A stretch of DNA of 64,000 nucleotides from Planctomycetota bacterium (lineage in GTDB: Bacteria > Planctomycetota > UBA1135 > UBA2386), in assembly GCA_021776805.1 (NCBI GenBank), contig JAJFFD010000171.1, positions 1 through 64,000 on the forward strand, written 5' to 3'. Numbering within the stretch: position 1 is the first letter of the stretch; the number at the start of each line of letters is the position of its first letter. Under the pieces are notes generated by a model. The model did not search any database. It was not told where the DNA came from and worked only from the letters and a program-made list of their open reading frames with translations. A program made the translations under genes and the position numbers. This document shows, piece after piece, positions 17,201-25,084 of the stretch.

Positions 17201-17946
17201 ACTACGCAGAGTCCGTTCTGGAACTCGTGATTCCATGGGCCAACCATGACCCTGCCACCGTTTGAGACGAAGTCGCCAGTGATGATCAGGGTCGCAATCG
17301 GCGTGTTGAGGACGCCATCCTCGAGCAAGAAGCCGTTGCCCGTAAGGACTCGAATTGCGTTGGCTGCATTGAGTGAGCCGCTGAGTTTCAGCTGTCCTTG
17401 GACTTTGACCTTGAGAGCCGCTGTGTCGAGTGTGCCAGTAATGCATAGATCCCCTTCGACAAGCATGAAGTTGTCCGGGTCTCCACTCGCGTCATAGGTG
17501 TAGCTACCACTCACGATCAGATCGGAGTACGAGTTGCCGCCGGGCGTCGAGATAGTCCCTTGGCCAGCGCATTCCAGTGCGCCACCGCCATTGATACTGC
17601 CGACGAGGGTCGAGTCGGCGTTGACGACCAAGTTGTTGCCGACGGCGATTCCAAGGGTAGCGCCAGCCTCGATGAGCAGGGACAAGCAGCTCGGGTTGAC
17701 CGCCCCTGCAGTGCTGGGAGAGTTGGCAGCCGCTGCGATGATTGCATCGATACTGCTGTCCGGGACGCCATTGGTCCAGTTGCTGGGGTCATCCCAGTTG
17801 CTGCTGATTGCCCCCGTCCAGGTGCTGCTTTGGGCGTGCAGCTGCTCGGATGTGGAGAAAGCGAGAAGCGAAGCGATGGCGAGAATGCTGGCAATCTCTC
17901 GGATCGAGAGGAGCGCAGCCTTGATGAGGTGAAGAGAACGAGGCAA
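14248..17946 (-). CDS. Large exported beta-helix-like protein
   Basis: 1232 residues from TTG 17946. That start has a strong AGGAGAGG Shine-Dalgarno just upstream and gives a clean signal peptide (MPRSLHLIKAALLSIREIAS, cleavage near HAQ at about 38). A GTG at 18012 is an alternative. The mature N-terminus has the TWTGAISSNWDDPSNWTNG motif common in autotransporter-like and planctomycetal surface proteins. The body is Gly/Asn/Ser/Val-rich with many short strands (VNGNWTTNANWTPLNGTVNF), consistent with a solenoid. Residues near 990-1110 read as a right-handed parallel beta helix. The last about 120 residues look like a separate C-terminal domain. There is no catalytic motif; a surface or extracellular structural role is inferred. 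Confidence 0.8.
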   Translation of the reverse strand: MPRSLHLIKAALLSIREIASILAIASLLAFSTSEQLHAQSSTWTGAISSNWDDPSNWTNGVPDSSIDAIIAAAANSPSTAGAVNPSCLSLLIEAGATLGIAVGNNLVVNADSTLVGSINGGGALECAGQGTISTPGGNSYSDLIVSGSYTYDASGDPDNFMLVEGDLCITGTLDTAALKVKVQGQLKLSGSLNAANAIRVLTGNGFLLEDGVLNTPIATLIITGDFVSNGGRVMVGPWNHEFQNGLCVVGTSFVQPLPSKFVFVGAGEIKSDVDLPTVKIEGTYTLLDVLIGGDLEQTSTAGPLSFAGITTVQGNALFSGPTILETLQAPGSTLNILGNGSAQTTSPVLNPPLIINVNGNWTTNANWTPLNGTVNFQGSGPQLIRSPIVNTTSLIVGSSSLLTFQGLQRISVLGSLTISGLFQAPPDTSVSSNLVVPLASQLSLTATALVGGSVIVNGSIIGAGSVRMIGGGIVTGSGSIGNLGINTTGLVEILNTTGIVNGNFTITNGQVRVGQGNSLDVSGFCSFLGGTLGGDPGSLIRVVGDVNFLGTVAGNGDPDIICSGNYTADANYTPSSNTVTLNGQGAGSIAAAVDGGSMFFNNLIISEGSRRPATDIVLHLQTLDVLAGAALVISNPNPQLDTGGENVTMMGGTLNVDGNLSIEESELCLEIGSVVNVGTGATIRVVGSTNLPSTICGPPCGNYEVNIAGRIEALNFQFLDMGPTGIRILDTATFAAAPFDFRAGLFAEGAPGPGSVQLDIDTNIDIEFRDLTFVRSIVDMPEFNVRSASTNTITCKNFAGNFGGMAFEDDPNDVIEWPADMRTQLSSLNASSLIDMINLDFTTSMEVDLTDFRVTRSQGASGIFVEIPGSPIAAMGVGMAGASYSLLDTNVVYPNLYTYRIEETLLQGSTRLLGEVSAVPRSVVIGDSVFVGPGGFTNISAAASFAQPGTSIVVAAGTYPNFVLTKPVSIMSDGSGPVIIDTMGGKVEVRDIQPGQPDLTFYDIEIMSSTDGPTGIDIINCANPVILDNITVNGSPGVAAMSIDNSPQVALQNCNLSGTDALAVSNNSSVYVYGGGIGNLSVLSGSQVTHVDAGLNAGNSSADMTSSLTALPGTSPRMDFPNLWPTGGSALVELSTDPGDLWCLFQARNKLFFDLNVIVPSEMLMLLDPFEPITMLRCNTMGSAGTIAGNLGVPNDSALWGTTLSTQMLALRPPFVIRFGNVRDALFLPPGN

Positions 17947-18237
17947 TGACCTCTCCTTGGTTGCGGGGGTTTGGAGGCTAGTGGTCGCCGGGCGAGGATG
18001 ATAGCGAGTCACCTCTTCTATTAGGTGAAAACACCAAGTGCGAAATTAGCCGCTTTCGCGAAGGCGAATCGGCATTGCTTCGCGCCGGCTTGGGCGTTCA
18101 TCAATTCGGAATGAACCTTCCGCCCCTGCACAGTGAGACCCCGACTCGCACTGCAGCGAAAAGTACTGCGCGACTACTACAAGCAAGGAGAAGCCACCCC
18201 ACTGCAGACGCGATCGCTATTCCAAGTCCAGGCAGCC
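17947..18237. other. Intergenic stretch without a recognised gene
   Basis: It separates the start of the beta-helix gene from the end of the downstream-facing glycosyltransferase gene on the same strand. It is slightly richer in A and T near 18010-18060. I see no RNA motif, no terminator and no convincing small gene. It probably holds the promoter of the beta-helix gene. Confidence 0.5.
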
Positions 18238-19728
18238 TTAGGCCGGCTTCGTAATGAGTCGGAGCCTCTGCGTCTCGTTCTTGCGCAGTGACAGCCAGGC
18301 TGTCCAGAGTAGACCTAGGGCGAACAGTCCGTGGAAGGTGCCAGTCCAGGGCAGGTTGATAGCAAAGGCGAGCACGCTAGTTGTGCTCGCGCATGCTCCA
18401 AGCAGAAGTTCCACAATGGGCAGGCAGCCTCGACTAGAGCGGTAGGTGATCGGGACCTCGGGAGCGCTTCGACCCTCGACATTGTGTTTCGGCGTTCTGC
18501 GGAATTCTCCCGTCTCACGTTTGAGAGCGGAGAAGATCGCCGCGGTGTTGTTGACTGCCATGCCGGCGCCGGCAGCGAGCACCATCGGAAGTCTGATCAT
18601 GGAGGACCAGCGCAATCGACCCACGGCAAGCTGCGCAGTTCCGTAGTAGAAGAAGACGCAGAAGGTGGCGAAGAGCATGGGAAGCCCTTCGACGCTTGCC
18701 ATCCAGGCCGGGATTTCGCTGCCCTGCATCCGGCGGAGGACTTGCAGAGGCAGGGCGACGAGGATCAGACCGATGATGAGGGGAAATGCCAGATTGCCGA
18801 GCAGATGGAAGAGCGCTTCGAGCTTGGCGAAGGGACCCACCGAGCTGCGGAGAATCCTGGGCAGAAGCTTGCGAGCGGTTTGGATCGATCCCTTCGCCCA
18901 GCGGTGCTGCTGGCTGAGGAAGCCATTCATCTCGATCGGCAGCTCAGCCGGGCAGGCAACCTCGGGGAGATAGCGGAATCGCCAGCCCTTGAGCTGTGCG
19001 CGGTAGGACAGGTCCATGTCCTCGGTGAGGGTGTCGTGTTGCCAACCGCCTGCATCCTCAATGCAGCTGCGCCGGAAGATGCCGGCGGTGCCATTGAAAT
19101 TGAAGAAGCAGCCAGTTCGAGATCGTGCCAGGTGTTCGATGACGAAATGGCCATCGAGGAGGGTTGCCTGGACATCTGTCAGCAAGCTGTAGTCCGGATT
19201 CAGGTGGTCCCAGCGAGTTTGCACCATGCCGATGCCTGGGTCGCTGAAGGCTCCAACAGTCTGCAGCAAGAAGTTCGCAGGTGGCATGAAGTCGGCGTCG
19301 AAGATGGCAAGAAGCTCGCCGCTGGCCTCTGCCAGCCCGGCGGCCAGGGCTCCCGCCTTGAAGCCGACCCGATCGAGACGTCGGGAATGCTGAATGTTCA
19401 GGTCTGCAGGCAGGCCACGAATGGCCCTGGCGACGATCTCAGTGCTGTCGTCGGTCGAGTCGTCCAGGACCTGGATTTGCAGCAGATCGCGCGGGTAATC
19501 CAGTTTGGCTACCTGCTCGATCAAGCGGGCGGCCACGTAGCGCTCGTTGAAAATCGGAAGTTGCACGGTCACTGCGGGCAATGTTCCGGTGGCGATTCCC
19601 GAGGGCAAATCCTGATTCCGGGTCCGGTAATAGAGCAGAACCATCCAGCCCCGGTGCAGGCCGAGGACGGCGAGCGGCACCAGAAGTGCAATCTGTATTC
19701 CGGTCAGGATCGTCTCGAGGTTGCTCAT
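18238..19728 (-). CDS. Processive-type family 2 glycosyltransferase (CslA/cellulose-synthase-like)
   Basis: 496 residues from ATG 19728 (an upstream start at 19797 would overlap the divergent queA). An N-terminal membrane segment (about 5-30) is followed by the GT-A domain: VTVQLPIFNERYVAARLI, the first Asp pair in VLDDSTDDST, IFDADFMPP, the acceptor-site TEDMDLSYRAQ, and the QxxRW motif in LSQQHRWAKGSIQTARKL. Four or five C-terminal membrane segments complete a polymer-secreting synthase layout. The nearest eukaryotic parallel is CslA glucomannan synthase. The product here, a beta-glycan or glycolipid, cannot be stated. It is a single gene between the beta-helix gene and divergent queA. Confidence 0.88.
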   Translation of the reverse strand: MSNLETILTGIQIALLVPLAVLGLHRGWMVLLYYRTRNQDLPSGIATGTLPAVTVQLPIFNERYVAARLIEQVAKLDYPRDLLQIQVLDDSTDDSTEIVARAIRGLPADLNIQHSRRLDRVGFKAGALAAGLAEASGELLAIFDADFMPPANFLLQTVGAFSDPGIGMVQTRWDHLNPDYSLLTDVQATLLDGHFVIEHLARSRTGCFFNFNGTAGIFRRSCIEDAGGWQHDTLTEDMDLSYRAQLKGWRFRYLPEVACPAELPIEMNGFLSQQHRWAKGSIQTARKLLPRILRSSVGPFAKLEALFHLLGNLAFPLIIGLILVALPLQVLRRMQGSEIPAWMASVEGLPMLFATFCVFFYYGTAQLAVGRLRWSSMIRLPMVLAAGAGMAVNNTAAIFSALKRETGEFRRTPKHNVEGRSAPEVPITYRSSRGCLPIVELLLGACASTTSVLAFAINLPWTGTFHGLFALGLLWTAWLSLRKNETQRLRLITKPA

Positions 19729-19768
19729 CTGAATGGAGAAGGGATAGGCTCCGGTCTTACCTGCTCGT

Positions 19769-20827
19769 ATGCAGCTTAGTGTGGCACGCGCCCTCAACCT
19801 TTCCGATTTCAGATTCGATCTGCCGCCAGAACTGATCGCCGATCAGCCCGCCGAACCGCGGGATGCGGCGCGGATGCTGGTGTACGAGCGGAAGACTGGT
19901 GAATGCCTGCATGAGCGAGTGCGCGATTTGGGGCAGTTTCTGCGGCCAGGAGACCTGCTTGTCTTCAATGACACTCGGGTCCTCCCGGTGAGGCTTTTCG
20001 GGAAGCGCCCTTCCGGTGGGAAGGTCGAGGCGCTCATCCTCGAGCGGAATGGTGAAGAATGCCGTGGTTACGTGAGACCTGCGAGAAAGGTTCGTCCGAA
20101 TGAGGATCTCAGCATGGAAGGGGGGCAGTTGCAGCTGATTCCTGGAGAGAGTCTGGGAGGAGGGATGTTTCGTTTCCGCCTTCGTGCCGCCGGGGATCTG
20201 GAGTCCACTCTCGCGAGCTGCGGGCGTGCGCCTCTGCCTCCGTATATCAAGCGTGATGGCTCGGAAGATCCCGGGCCTGATCGGGAGCGCTACCAGACGG
20301 TCTTTGCTCGAGTCCCGGGGGCCGTTGCGGCGCCGACCGCGGGCTTGCACTTCGCTGAGGATCTTCTCGATAATCTGGAACGGCAGGGCATTGCCAGGGC
20401 TTGGGTGACTTTGCATGTCGGTGAGGGGACTTTTGCCCCGGTGCGTTGCGATCGCATTGCCGAACATGTCATGCATAGTGAGGAGTATTCACTGCCCTTG
20501 GCAACAGCTCAGGCCGTGGCGGAGACCAGGCGGAAGGGCGGTCGGGTCATCGCGGTGGGGACCACGTCCGCGCGCACTCTCGAGACCTGCGCCCTGGATG
20601 GACGCATTGTCGAGGCCCGCTCCGGTAGGAGCGAGATTTTCCTCCATCCGGACAACCCGCCGAAGGTAATCGATGCGCTCTTGACCAATTTCCACCTGCC
20701 AGAATCGACCCTGTTCATGCTTGTCTGTGGCTTCGCTGGCCTTCAGGAGATGCAGGCTACCTATGGGCTAGCCATTGCCGAGGGCTATCGCTTCTACTCC
20801 TATGGCGATGCAATGCTGATCCTGTAG
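19769..20827 (+). CDS. queA: tRNA preQ1(34) S-adenosylmethionine ribosyltransferase-isomerase
   Basis: 352 residues, full family length. The family start LSDFRFDLPPELIADQPAEP follows a few extra residues. Other blocks are LVFNDTRVLPVRLFGKR, YQTVFARVPGAVAAPTAGLHF, ARAWVTLHVGEGTFAPVR, HSEEYSLP, and a C-terminal TNFHLPESTLFMLV. QueA transfers the ribosyl part of SAM to preQ1 in tRNA, giving epoxyqueuosine. queG, the next enzyme of the pathway, lies 2.3 kb away on the other strand (22000-23121), so the last two chemical steps of queuosine synthesis are both here. Confidence 0.96.
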   Translation: MQLSVARALNLSDFRFDLPPELIADQPAEPRDAARMLVYERKTGECLHERVRDLGQFLRPGDLLVFNDTRVLPVRLFGKRPSGGKVEALILERNGEECRGYVRPARKVRPNEDLSMEGGQLQLIPGESLGGGMFRFRLRAAGDLESTLASCGRAPLPPYIKRDGSEDPGPDRERYQTVFARVPGAVAAPTAGLHFAEDLLDNLERQGIARAWVTLHVGEGTFAPVRCDRIAEHVMHSEEYSLPLATAQAVAETRRKGGRVIAVGTTSARTLETCALDGRIVEARSGRSEIFLHPDNPPKVIDALLTNFHLPESTLFMLVCGFAGLQEMQATYGLAIAEGYRFYSYGDAMLIL

Positions 20828-20852
20828 TGACCGGCCTCTGCAGATTCGGTTT

Positions 20853-21458
20853 CTAGGCGAGGACTGTGCGCAGGTTCTTCGCTGCCAGCTCTGGATCCTT
20901 GGCCTGCAGGATGGCAGAGCTAAGGGCGATCCGCTGGCAGCCTGATTGGATCAGTTCTGGCAGATTTTCATCGGTGATGCCGCCGATGGCGAAGACCGGG
21001 ATCTCAATCCTCTCCATGATCTCGGTCAAAGCCGACAAGGGCTGTCCCTGCTCATAGCCCTTGGTGGCCGTCGGATACATGGGGCCGAAGCCGAGATAGT
21101 CAGCCCCATCATCCTGGGCCTTCAGCGCTTGATCCAAGTCATGAGTGCTGACTCCAAGCAAGCGGTGTGGCCCTAATTCAGCGCGAGCCTGCTTCGCTGA
21201 CATGTCCTCCTGACCGACATGGGCTCCAGCCAGGCCGAGTCTGCCAGCGGCTCCGACGTGGTCGTTCACGATCAATGGCACGCCGTGTTCTGTACAGATT
21301 TCTGCGCAGCGCTCGAGGCTGTACTCATCCTCTTCCTTGAGGCGCCACTGTACTAGATCAACGCCACCTGTTAGTGCGGCTTCGAGAGTTGGCCAGGGCA
21401 GCGCTCGGCAGAGTGAAGGCGTGAAGAGCAGATACAGTTTCGCCTGGATGGCTGTCAT
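20853..21458 (-). CDS. thiE: Thiamine phosphate synthase
   Basis: 201 residues with ThiE blocks: GGVDLVQWRLKEEDEYSLER (diphosphate and thiazole site), VPLIVNDHVGAAGRLGLAGA, HVGQEDMSAKQAR, LGVSTHDLDQALKAQDDGAD, YLGFGPMYPTATKG and PVFAIGGITDENLPELIQSG. It couples HMP-PP with thiazole phosphate to give thiamine phosphate. No TPP riboswitch is visible in the 62 bases upstream. A small zinc-ribbon gene precedes it on the same strand. Confidence 0.93.
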   Translation of the reverse strand: MTAIQAKLYLLFTPSLCRALPWPTLEAALTGGVDLVQWRLKEEDEYSLERCAEICTEHGVPLIVNDHVGAAGRLGLAGAHVGQEDMSAKQARAELGPHRLLGVSTHDLDQALKAQDDGADYLGFGPMYPTATKGYEQGQPLSALTEIMERIEIPVFAIGGITDENLPELIQSGCQRIALSSAILQAKDPELAAKNLRTVLA

Positions 21459-21520
21459 TGCGGTTGGTCCAGGCGCGGGATGTTATCAGCCCGCTCTTAC
21501 CCAATCCGCATGCAAGCGCG

Positions 21521-21706
21521 TCAGACCGCCTTCCACTTCCGCTTCTGAACTTCTTCGGTGAAGCCCTTGGCGTCTTCCTTGTTGAAGAGCTTCACTCGTT
21601 CACCGCATTGTGCGCAGTAGGAGTGATTGACGCTCATCATGTAGGTCACATAGTCACGGCACGTTGCGCACCATTTCTTTTCGTCGTAGAAGTCTCGTTG
21701 CGTCAT
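21521..21706 (-). CDS. Small zinc-ribbon protein
   Basis: 61 residues. Two Cys pairs form a probable zinc ribbon: WCATCRDY at 12-19 and SYCAQCGER at 29-37. The rest is basic and charged (EEVQKRKWKAV at the end). It has no known enzymatic domain. The protein is compact with strongly coding composition, and its ATG 21706 is isolated from other genes. A nucleic-acid or ribosome-associated role is plausible but not shown. It lies 62 bases upstream of thiE on the same strand and may share its transcript. Confidence 0.7.
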   Translation of the reverse strand: MTQRDFYDEKKWCATCRDYVTYMMSVNHSYCAQCGERVKLFNKEDAKGFTEEVQKRKWKAV

Positions 21707-21999
21707 GGCATGGTCCTTGGCTCGGGGTGGACTGGCCTAAGAGCAAGTGACTTGCCATTCTCGGGGGGATCGCTCCCAGAGCTCCCGAGACAGCGCTGAC
21801 ATGGGGGCATAGAAGCCTGCTGCGGGGAGCGCCCAGGTGAGGGGGAGAGAGCCGATGTCCAAGGAATCGGACGCTCTCAAAACTCAGTTGCTTTCGGTGG
21901 ATCGTGTTGAGCTTTCCAAGCCGCCTTTGTCCCCTTCCCATGGCGGATTGGTCGCCGTCCAGATTCTTGGACAGGCGTGTTGTGTAGACGCAATTCTCT
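21707..21999. other. Intergenic region, no gene recognised
   Basis: This stretch lies between the end of queG and the zinc-ribbon gene start, both on the minus strand. Frames here are open on both strands, but none has family-like content or a good ribosome-binding site. I looked for SRP RNA, RNase P and 6S landmarks and found none that convinced me. Confidence 0.4.
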
Positions 22000-23121
22000 T
22001 CAGCGCTCCGCAACTGCGTCCTGAATCGCCGATCGCACGGTCGGGTTCTCTTCACGTCCAAGCCGATCATCAAGCGCTTTGCAGCTCGGGTCGATGCAGG
22101 CGATCGCCCAGGCGGCGTGTTCTCGCAGGATCGGATCCGGATCCTCGAGGGTTCTGCAGAGTGCGGGTAGGTGCGCCTCATCGCCCAAGTTGCCAAGGAC
22201 GACCGCTGCGTTGCGACGCAGTCCTTGGCGGGTGGCCCTGCGCATTGCGGTGCCAGTCCAGTGCTCTTCATAGTCCGCGGCGCTCAGACCCAGAATGCCG
22301 ACCAGGGTGAAGTCATCGAGGGCAGAGTGGCGCTGCAGTTCCGGGGGGAGTTGATTGCCCTTGTCGCTTCCTCGGCTGGACTTGCTGGTGAACGGGCAGA
22401 CCTCGAGGCAGACATCGCAGCCGAAGAGCCACTCTCCCTGGAGGGCGCGGAGTTCCTTTGGGATGCTGCCGCGCAATTCGATAGTTGTGTAGCTGATGCA
22501 CTTGCGAGCATCGACTTGGAACGGTGCGGTGATGGCTTCTGTGGGGCAGGCATCAAGGCAGCGCGTGCAGCTGCCACAGCTACCGGGAGCAGGAAGGTCG
22601 ATGGGAAGCTCGAGGGGGGTCAGTAGCTCCGAGAGCAGAAGGTAGGGGCCCTTCTCCGGTGAGATGATGCCAGAACTCTTCGCCAGAAAGCCGATGCCTG
22701 CTTGGGTGGCGAGAGCCCGTTCGAGAATCGGCACCGCATCCGTCCCCACCTTGACCTCGCCCTTGGAGAGGCCCTCTGCCTCGAGTTTTTCGCGGAGCCA
22801 TCGTGTGCGCTTTCCCAGCACTCGGTGGTAGTCCCGGCCCACGGCGTAGCGAGCTACCTTGGCTCCGCCTTCGATCCTGGTTTCACTGCTGCCGTACTCA
22901 AAGGCGAGGGAGATGGAGCTTCTGACATCGGGGGCCCATGAATGGGGCTTGGTAATGCGCTCGCGGTTCTTGTGGAGGTAGGACATCTCCCCCGCCCGTC
23001 CGGATTGCAGCCAGTTCTCGAAGTGTTGCGCATGGTCGCCCGGGTCGGCGGGCCCAAAGCCAACCAGGTCGAAGCCTGCGGCCTCTGCCAGCTCTCGAAC
23101 GATGCTCGCCTTGATGTTCAC
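22000..23121 (-). CDS. queG: Epoxyqueuosine reductase
   Basis: 373 residues from GTG 23121. The cobalamin-dependent N-terminal domain includes RYAVGRDYHRVLGKR and the GTDAVPILERALATQAGIGF block with D128, the probable catalytic acid. Two 4Fe-4S clusters are bound by C182/C185/C188/C192 (CGSCTRCLDACP) and C235/C238/C242 (CDVCLEVCP), with C208 nearby. The C-terminus (about 305-373) has HEAT-like repeats (RRNAAVVLGNLGDEAHLPAL), as in the long QueG form. It reduces epoxyqueuosine to queuosine in tRNA. queA lies nearby on the opposite strand. Confidence 0.96.
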   Translation of the reverse strand: MNIKASIVRELAEAAGFDLVGFGPADPGDHAQHFENWLQSGRAGEMSYLHKNRERITKPHSWAPDVRSSISLAFEYGSSETRIEGGAKVARYAVGRDYHRVLGKRTRWLREKLEAEGLSKGEVKVGTDAVPILERALATQAGIGFLAKSSGIISPEKGPYLLLSELLTPLELPIDLPAPGSCGSCTRCLDACPTEAITAPFQVDARKCISYTTIELRGSIPKELRALQGEWLFGCDVCLEVCPFTSKSSRGSDKGNQLPPELQRHSALDDFTLVGILGLSAADYEEHWTGTAMRRATRQGLRRNAAVVLGNLGDEAHLPALCRTLEDPDPILREHAAWAIACIDPSCKALDDRLGREENPTVRSAIQDAVAER

Positions 23122-23235
23122 GTGCCTCGAAGTGTGGATTTGTTCGACATGCGCTGACCGGCGACAGGGGCCTCCCTCAAGCTTGGCCTCGAAGCTGGTC
23201 GAGGTTTGCCATGGTAGGGAGCATAGGGAGCAGTC

Positions 23236-24141
23236 ATGACGAGGTCCGCAACGCCAGAATCACAAAACACTGATTTCGCAGATGAGGCGAAGTCTGCGAA
23301 CTCAGCGATCACCCCTGGGCGTGAAGTCGTGATCCTCAGAGAGAGTCAGCTGGACTGCGACTTGCAGACTGCGATTGATCGAATTCGGGCGGATGAGGGC
23401 ACGAGCACCGCAAGGATCCTGGTGGTTGCCGCGGAGGATTCGGCAGACTGTCCGGGCTCTGGGGGGAGAGAGTGGCCCCCTCCGATAGCGCCGCTAACCG
23501 CCATGCAGCTGAGTCGAAGCCGCGAGACCAGCATCCTTCAGGGAGCTGGCCAGCGTTTCCTGCCATTGCTCGAGTGCCTGGAGCGGTTCAACTCCGAGTC
23601 TACAGAGGTCCTCTCTGCGCTCGACGAGGAGGTCACGGATCAGACTCGAGCCCGTCTCAAGAACCGTATCGCGACCCTTCGTAGTATTCATGACTGGGCA
23701 GGAGCAGTAGTGGCGGATCTTGCGAGCGAGGCAGGATCACTAGCTACTGGCCAGCGCCGAGTTGATAGTCGGGAGCTCTGCGAAGAGATGGCCAGGCAGA
23801 TTGAGGTGCGCTTCCCAGACGTCAGGGTCATGCCCTGTCGTGGTCCTGCTGCAGCTGAGTGCATTGGCAGGGCCGCCGAAGTCGCAGACATCCTCTATTT
23901 GGCTATCGGGCTCGTGGCGCGGCGCATAGGCGGTGTCGGTCGGATCCACGTGGAGATCGAAGAAAAAGACGGCCTTGTCCTGCACCGCATTGCTGGGGAT
24001 GGGGAACCTCGCCCGATCGAGGCAGAAGATTGGATCAGGCGCTTTCGTGAGCTCGTTGAAGCGCAGGGCGGTAGGGTCGAGCCAGATCTGACTGGTCCCG
24101 GGGGGACCGGGATTTCCCTGGTTTTACCCGCTCAGGCGTAA
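23236..24141 (+). CDS. Degenerate histidine-kinase-ATPase-like protein
   Basis: 301 residues from ATG 23236, with a GGGAG Shine-Dalgarno 6 bases upstream. The first about 90 residues have no recognisable fold. Residues about 100-170 are helical and charged, resembling a dimerisation region but lacking an obvious phospho-acceptor His motif. Residues about 175-300 resemble an HATPase_c fold: the end GGRVEPDLTGPGGTGISLVL matches a G2-box region (GGTGxSLxxP), but clear N and G1 boxes are missing. A regulatory or non-catalytic kinase relative is possible. It lies upstream of the sigma operon on the same strand with 124 bases between. Function unknown. Confidence 0.5.
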   Translation: MTRSATPESQNTDFADEAKSANSAITPGREVVILRESQLDCDLQTAIDRIRADEGTSTARILVVAAEDSADCPGSGGREWPPPIAPLTAMQLSRSRETSILQGAGQRFLPLLECLERFNSESTEVLSALDEEVTDQTRARLKNRIATLRSIHDWAGAVVADLASEAGSLATGQRRVDSRELCEEMARQIEVRFPDVRVMPCRGPAAAECIGRAAEVADILYLAIGLVARRIGGVGRIHVEIEEKDGLVLHRIAGDGEPRPIEAEDWIRRFRELVEAQGGRVEPDLTGPGGTGISLVLPAQA

Positions 24142-24224
24142 GTGCGCTGTTGGCGACCCTCTCCAGCTGATCCTTGCCCGCCTCGGTAACTACCCAAGAG
24201 GCGCCGGCTATGGCAGGATAGGTG

Positions 24225-24261
24225 GTGGATCTGCGGCCCTATGGGTCCATGTCAGATCCAC
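24225..24261. repeat. Inverted repeat just upstream of the sigma factor gene
   Basis: GTGGATCTG (24225-24233) and CAGATCCAC (24253-24261) are perfect 9-base inverted arms separated by 19 bases. They end 10 bases before ATG 24272. This could be an operator or a 5' mRNA hairpin controlling the sigma gene. Confidence 0.5.
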
Positions 24262-24271
24262 TTACGTGCAC

Positions 24272-25084
24272 ATGGACGTCCTCAGCCAAAGCCCCCTCAA
24301 AGAACACGTGTCAGCAGAACTGATGCGGCTTTGGGAACGTACGGGGGAAGTTGCCTTCGAAAGATTGGCAAAGGGCAAGGCGCCGCGTGACGGTCTCCCT
24401 GAGCAGTCGGACGCAGAGCTGGTTGATTGGACCAGCACGATCCTCATGGATTGCTACAAGCGCAGCGGAGATCCTCAGGTCTTCGGTCTGCTCTACGAGC
24501 TCAACCAAGCGTCCTTCATCCAGGCCATTGGCTATAGGGTGCGGCGCAGTAGCACTTCGGTCGATTCACGGGACGTCTTGCAGGAGGTGTTCTTGAACAT
24601 CTACCGCTACCCTCACCGCTTCAATGCGGAGAAGGCGGACTCCTTTCGTAACTGGGGTCACAGAATCGTTCGCAACACCCTGCTCAAGAATCTCAAGGGC
24701 GAATCAAAGCGTTCGCGATTGACCACCCTGGAGGAGGACCTGGGTCTGCGCCCCGATTCTCGTCTCCGCACTCCTGCCAGGATTGCAGAGGAGTCTGAGA
24801 ATGCGGTGGTCGTCGACTGCGCCTACCTCCTCTACCTCAATCTCTACCTGGTGCATTTCAACAAGCTCTCGGAGAAAGAGCGCAGGGCTTTGACCATGGT
24901 TGAAGTCGAGGGTGAGTCCTACAAGGCCGCCGCTGAAGCCCTTGGCATTCGCCTGGAAAACCTGAAGATGGTCATCTTCAGAGGCAGGCGCAAGATTCTC
25001 CGCAGCATGAGTCGCTCTCTCACCCGACTCGAAATGCTCGGGACAACACCATCCACCACCCGTTCCCGCCATGAAGACCTCTGA
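24272..25084 (+). CDS. ECF-type RNA polymerase sigma factor
   Basis: 270 residues from ATG 24272 (GTG 24266 is possible). Region 2 is seen at about 85-150: SRDVLQEVFLNIYRYPHRFN, then SFRNWGHRIVRNTLLKNLKG. Region 4 is at about 190-240: LSEKERRALTMVEVEGESYK, AAAEALGIRLENLKMVIFRG, RRKILRSM. An N-terminal extension of about 60 residues has no match. The end overlaps the start of the next gene by 14 bases, a sigma/anti-sigma arrangement that keeps the two proteins in balance. It likely activates its own operon and an envelope-related regulon. Confidence 0.9.
   Translation: MDVLSQSPLKEHVSAELMRLWERTGEVAFERLAKGKAPRDGLPEQSDAELVDWTSTILMDCYKRSGDPQVFGLLYELNQASFIQAIGYRVRRSSTSVDSRDVLQEVFLNIYRYPHRFNAEKADSFRNWGHRIVRNTLLKNLKGESKRSRLTTLEEDLGLRPDSRLRTPARIAEESENAVVVDCAYLLYLNLYLVHFNKLSEKERRALTMVEVEGESYKAAAEALGIRLENLKMVIFRGRRKILRSMSRSLTRLEMLGTTPSTTRSRHEDL

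Noticed and set aside
18331-19779. Long plus-strand open frame of 482 codons
   Set aside because: It is the antisense of the GT2 gene, has low-complexity composition and no family motif, and starts without a ribosome-binding site. The minus-strand gene has full catalytic motifs.
20828-20852. Terminator between queA and thiE
   Set aside because: The convergent gap is only 25 bases and has no hairpin.
21654-22271. Minus-strand open frame across the queG end
   Set aside because: It overlaps queG and the zinc-ribbon gene in another frame, with shadow-like composition.
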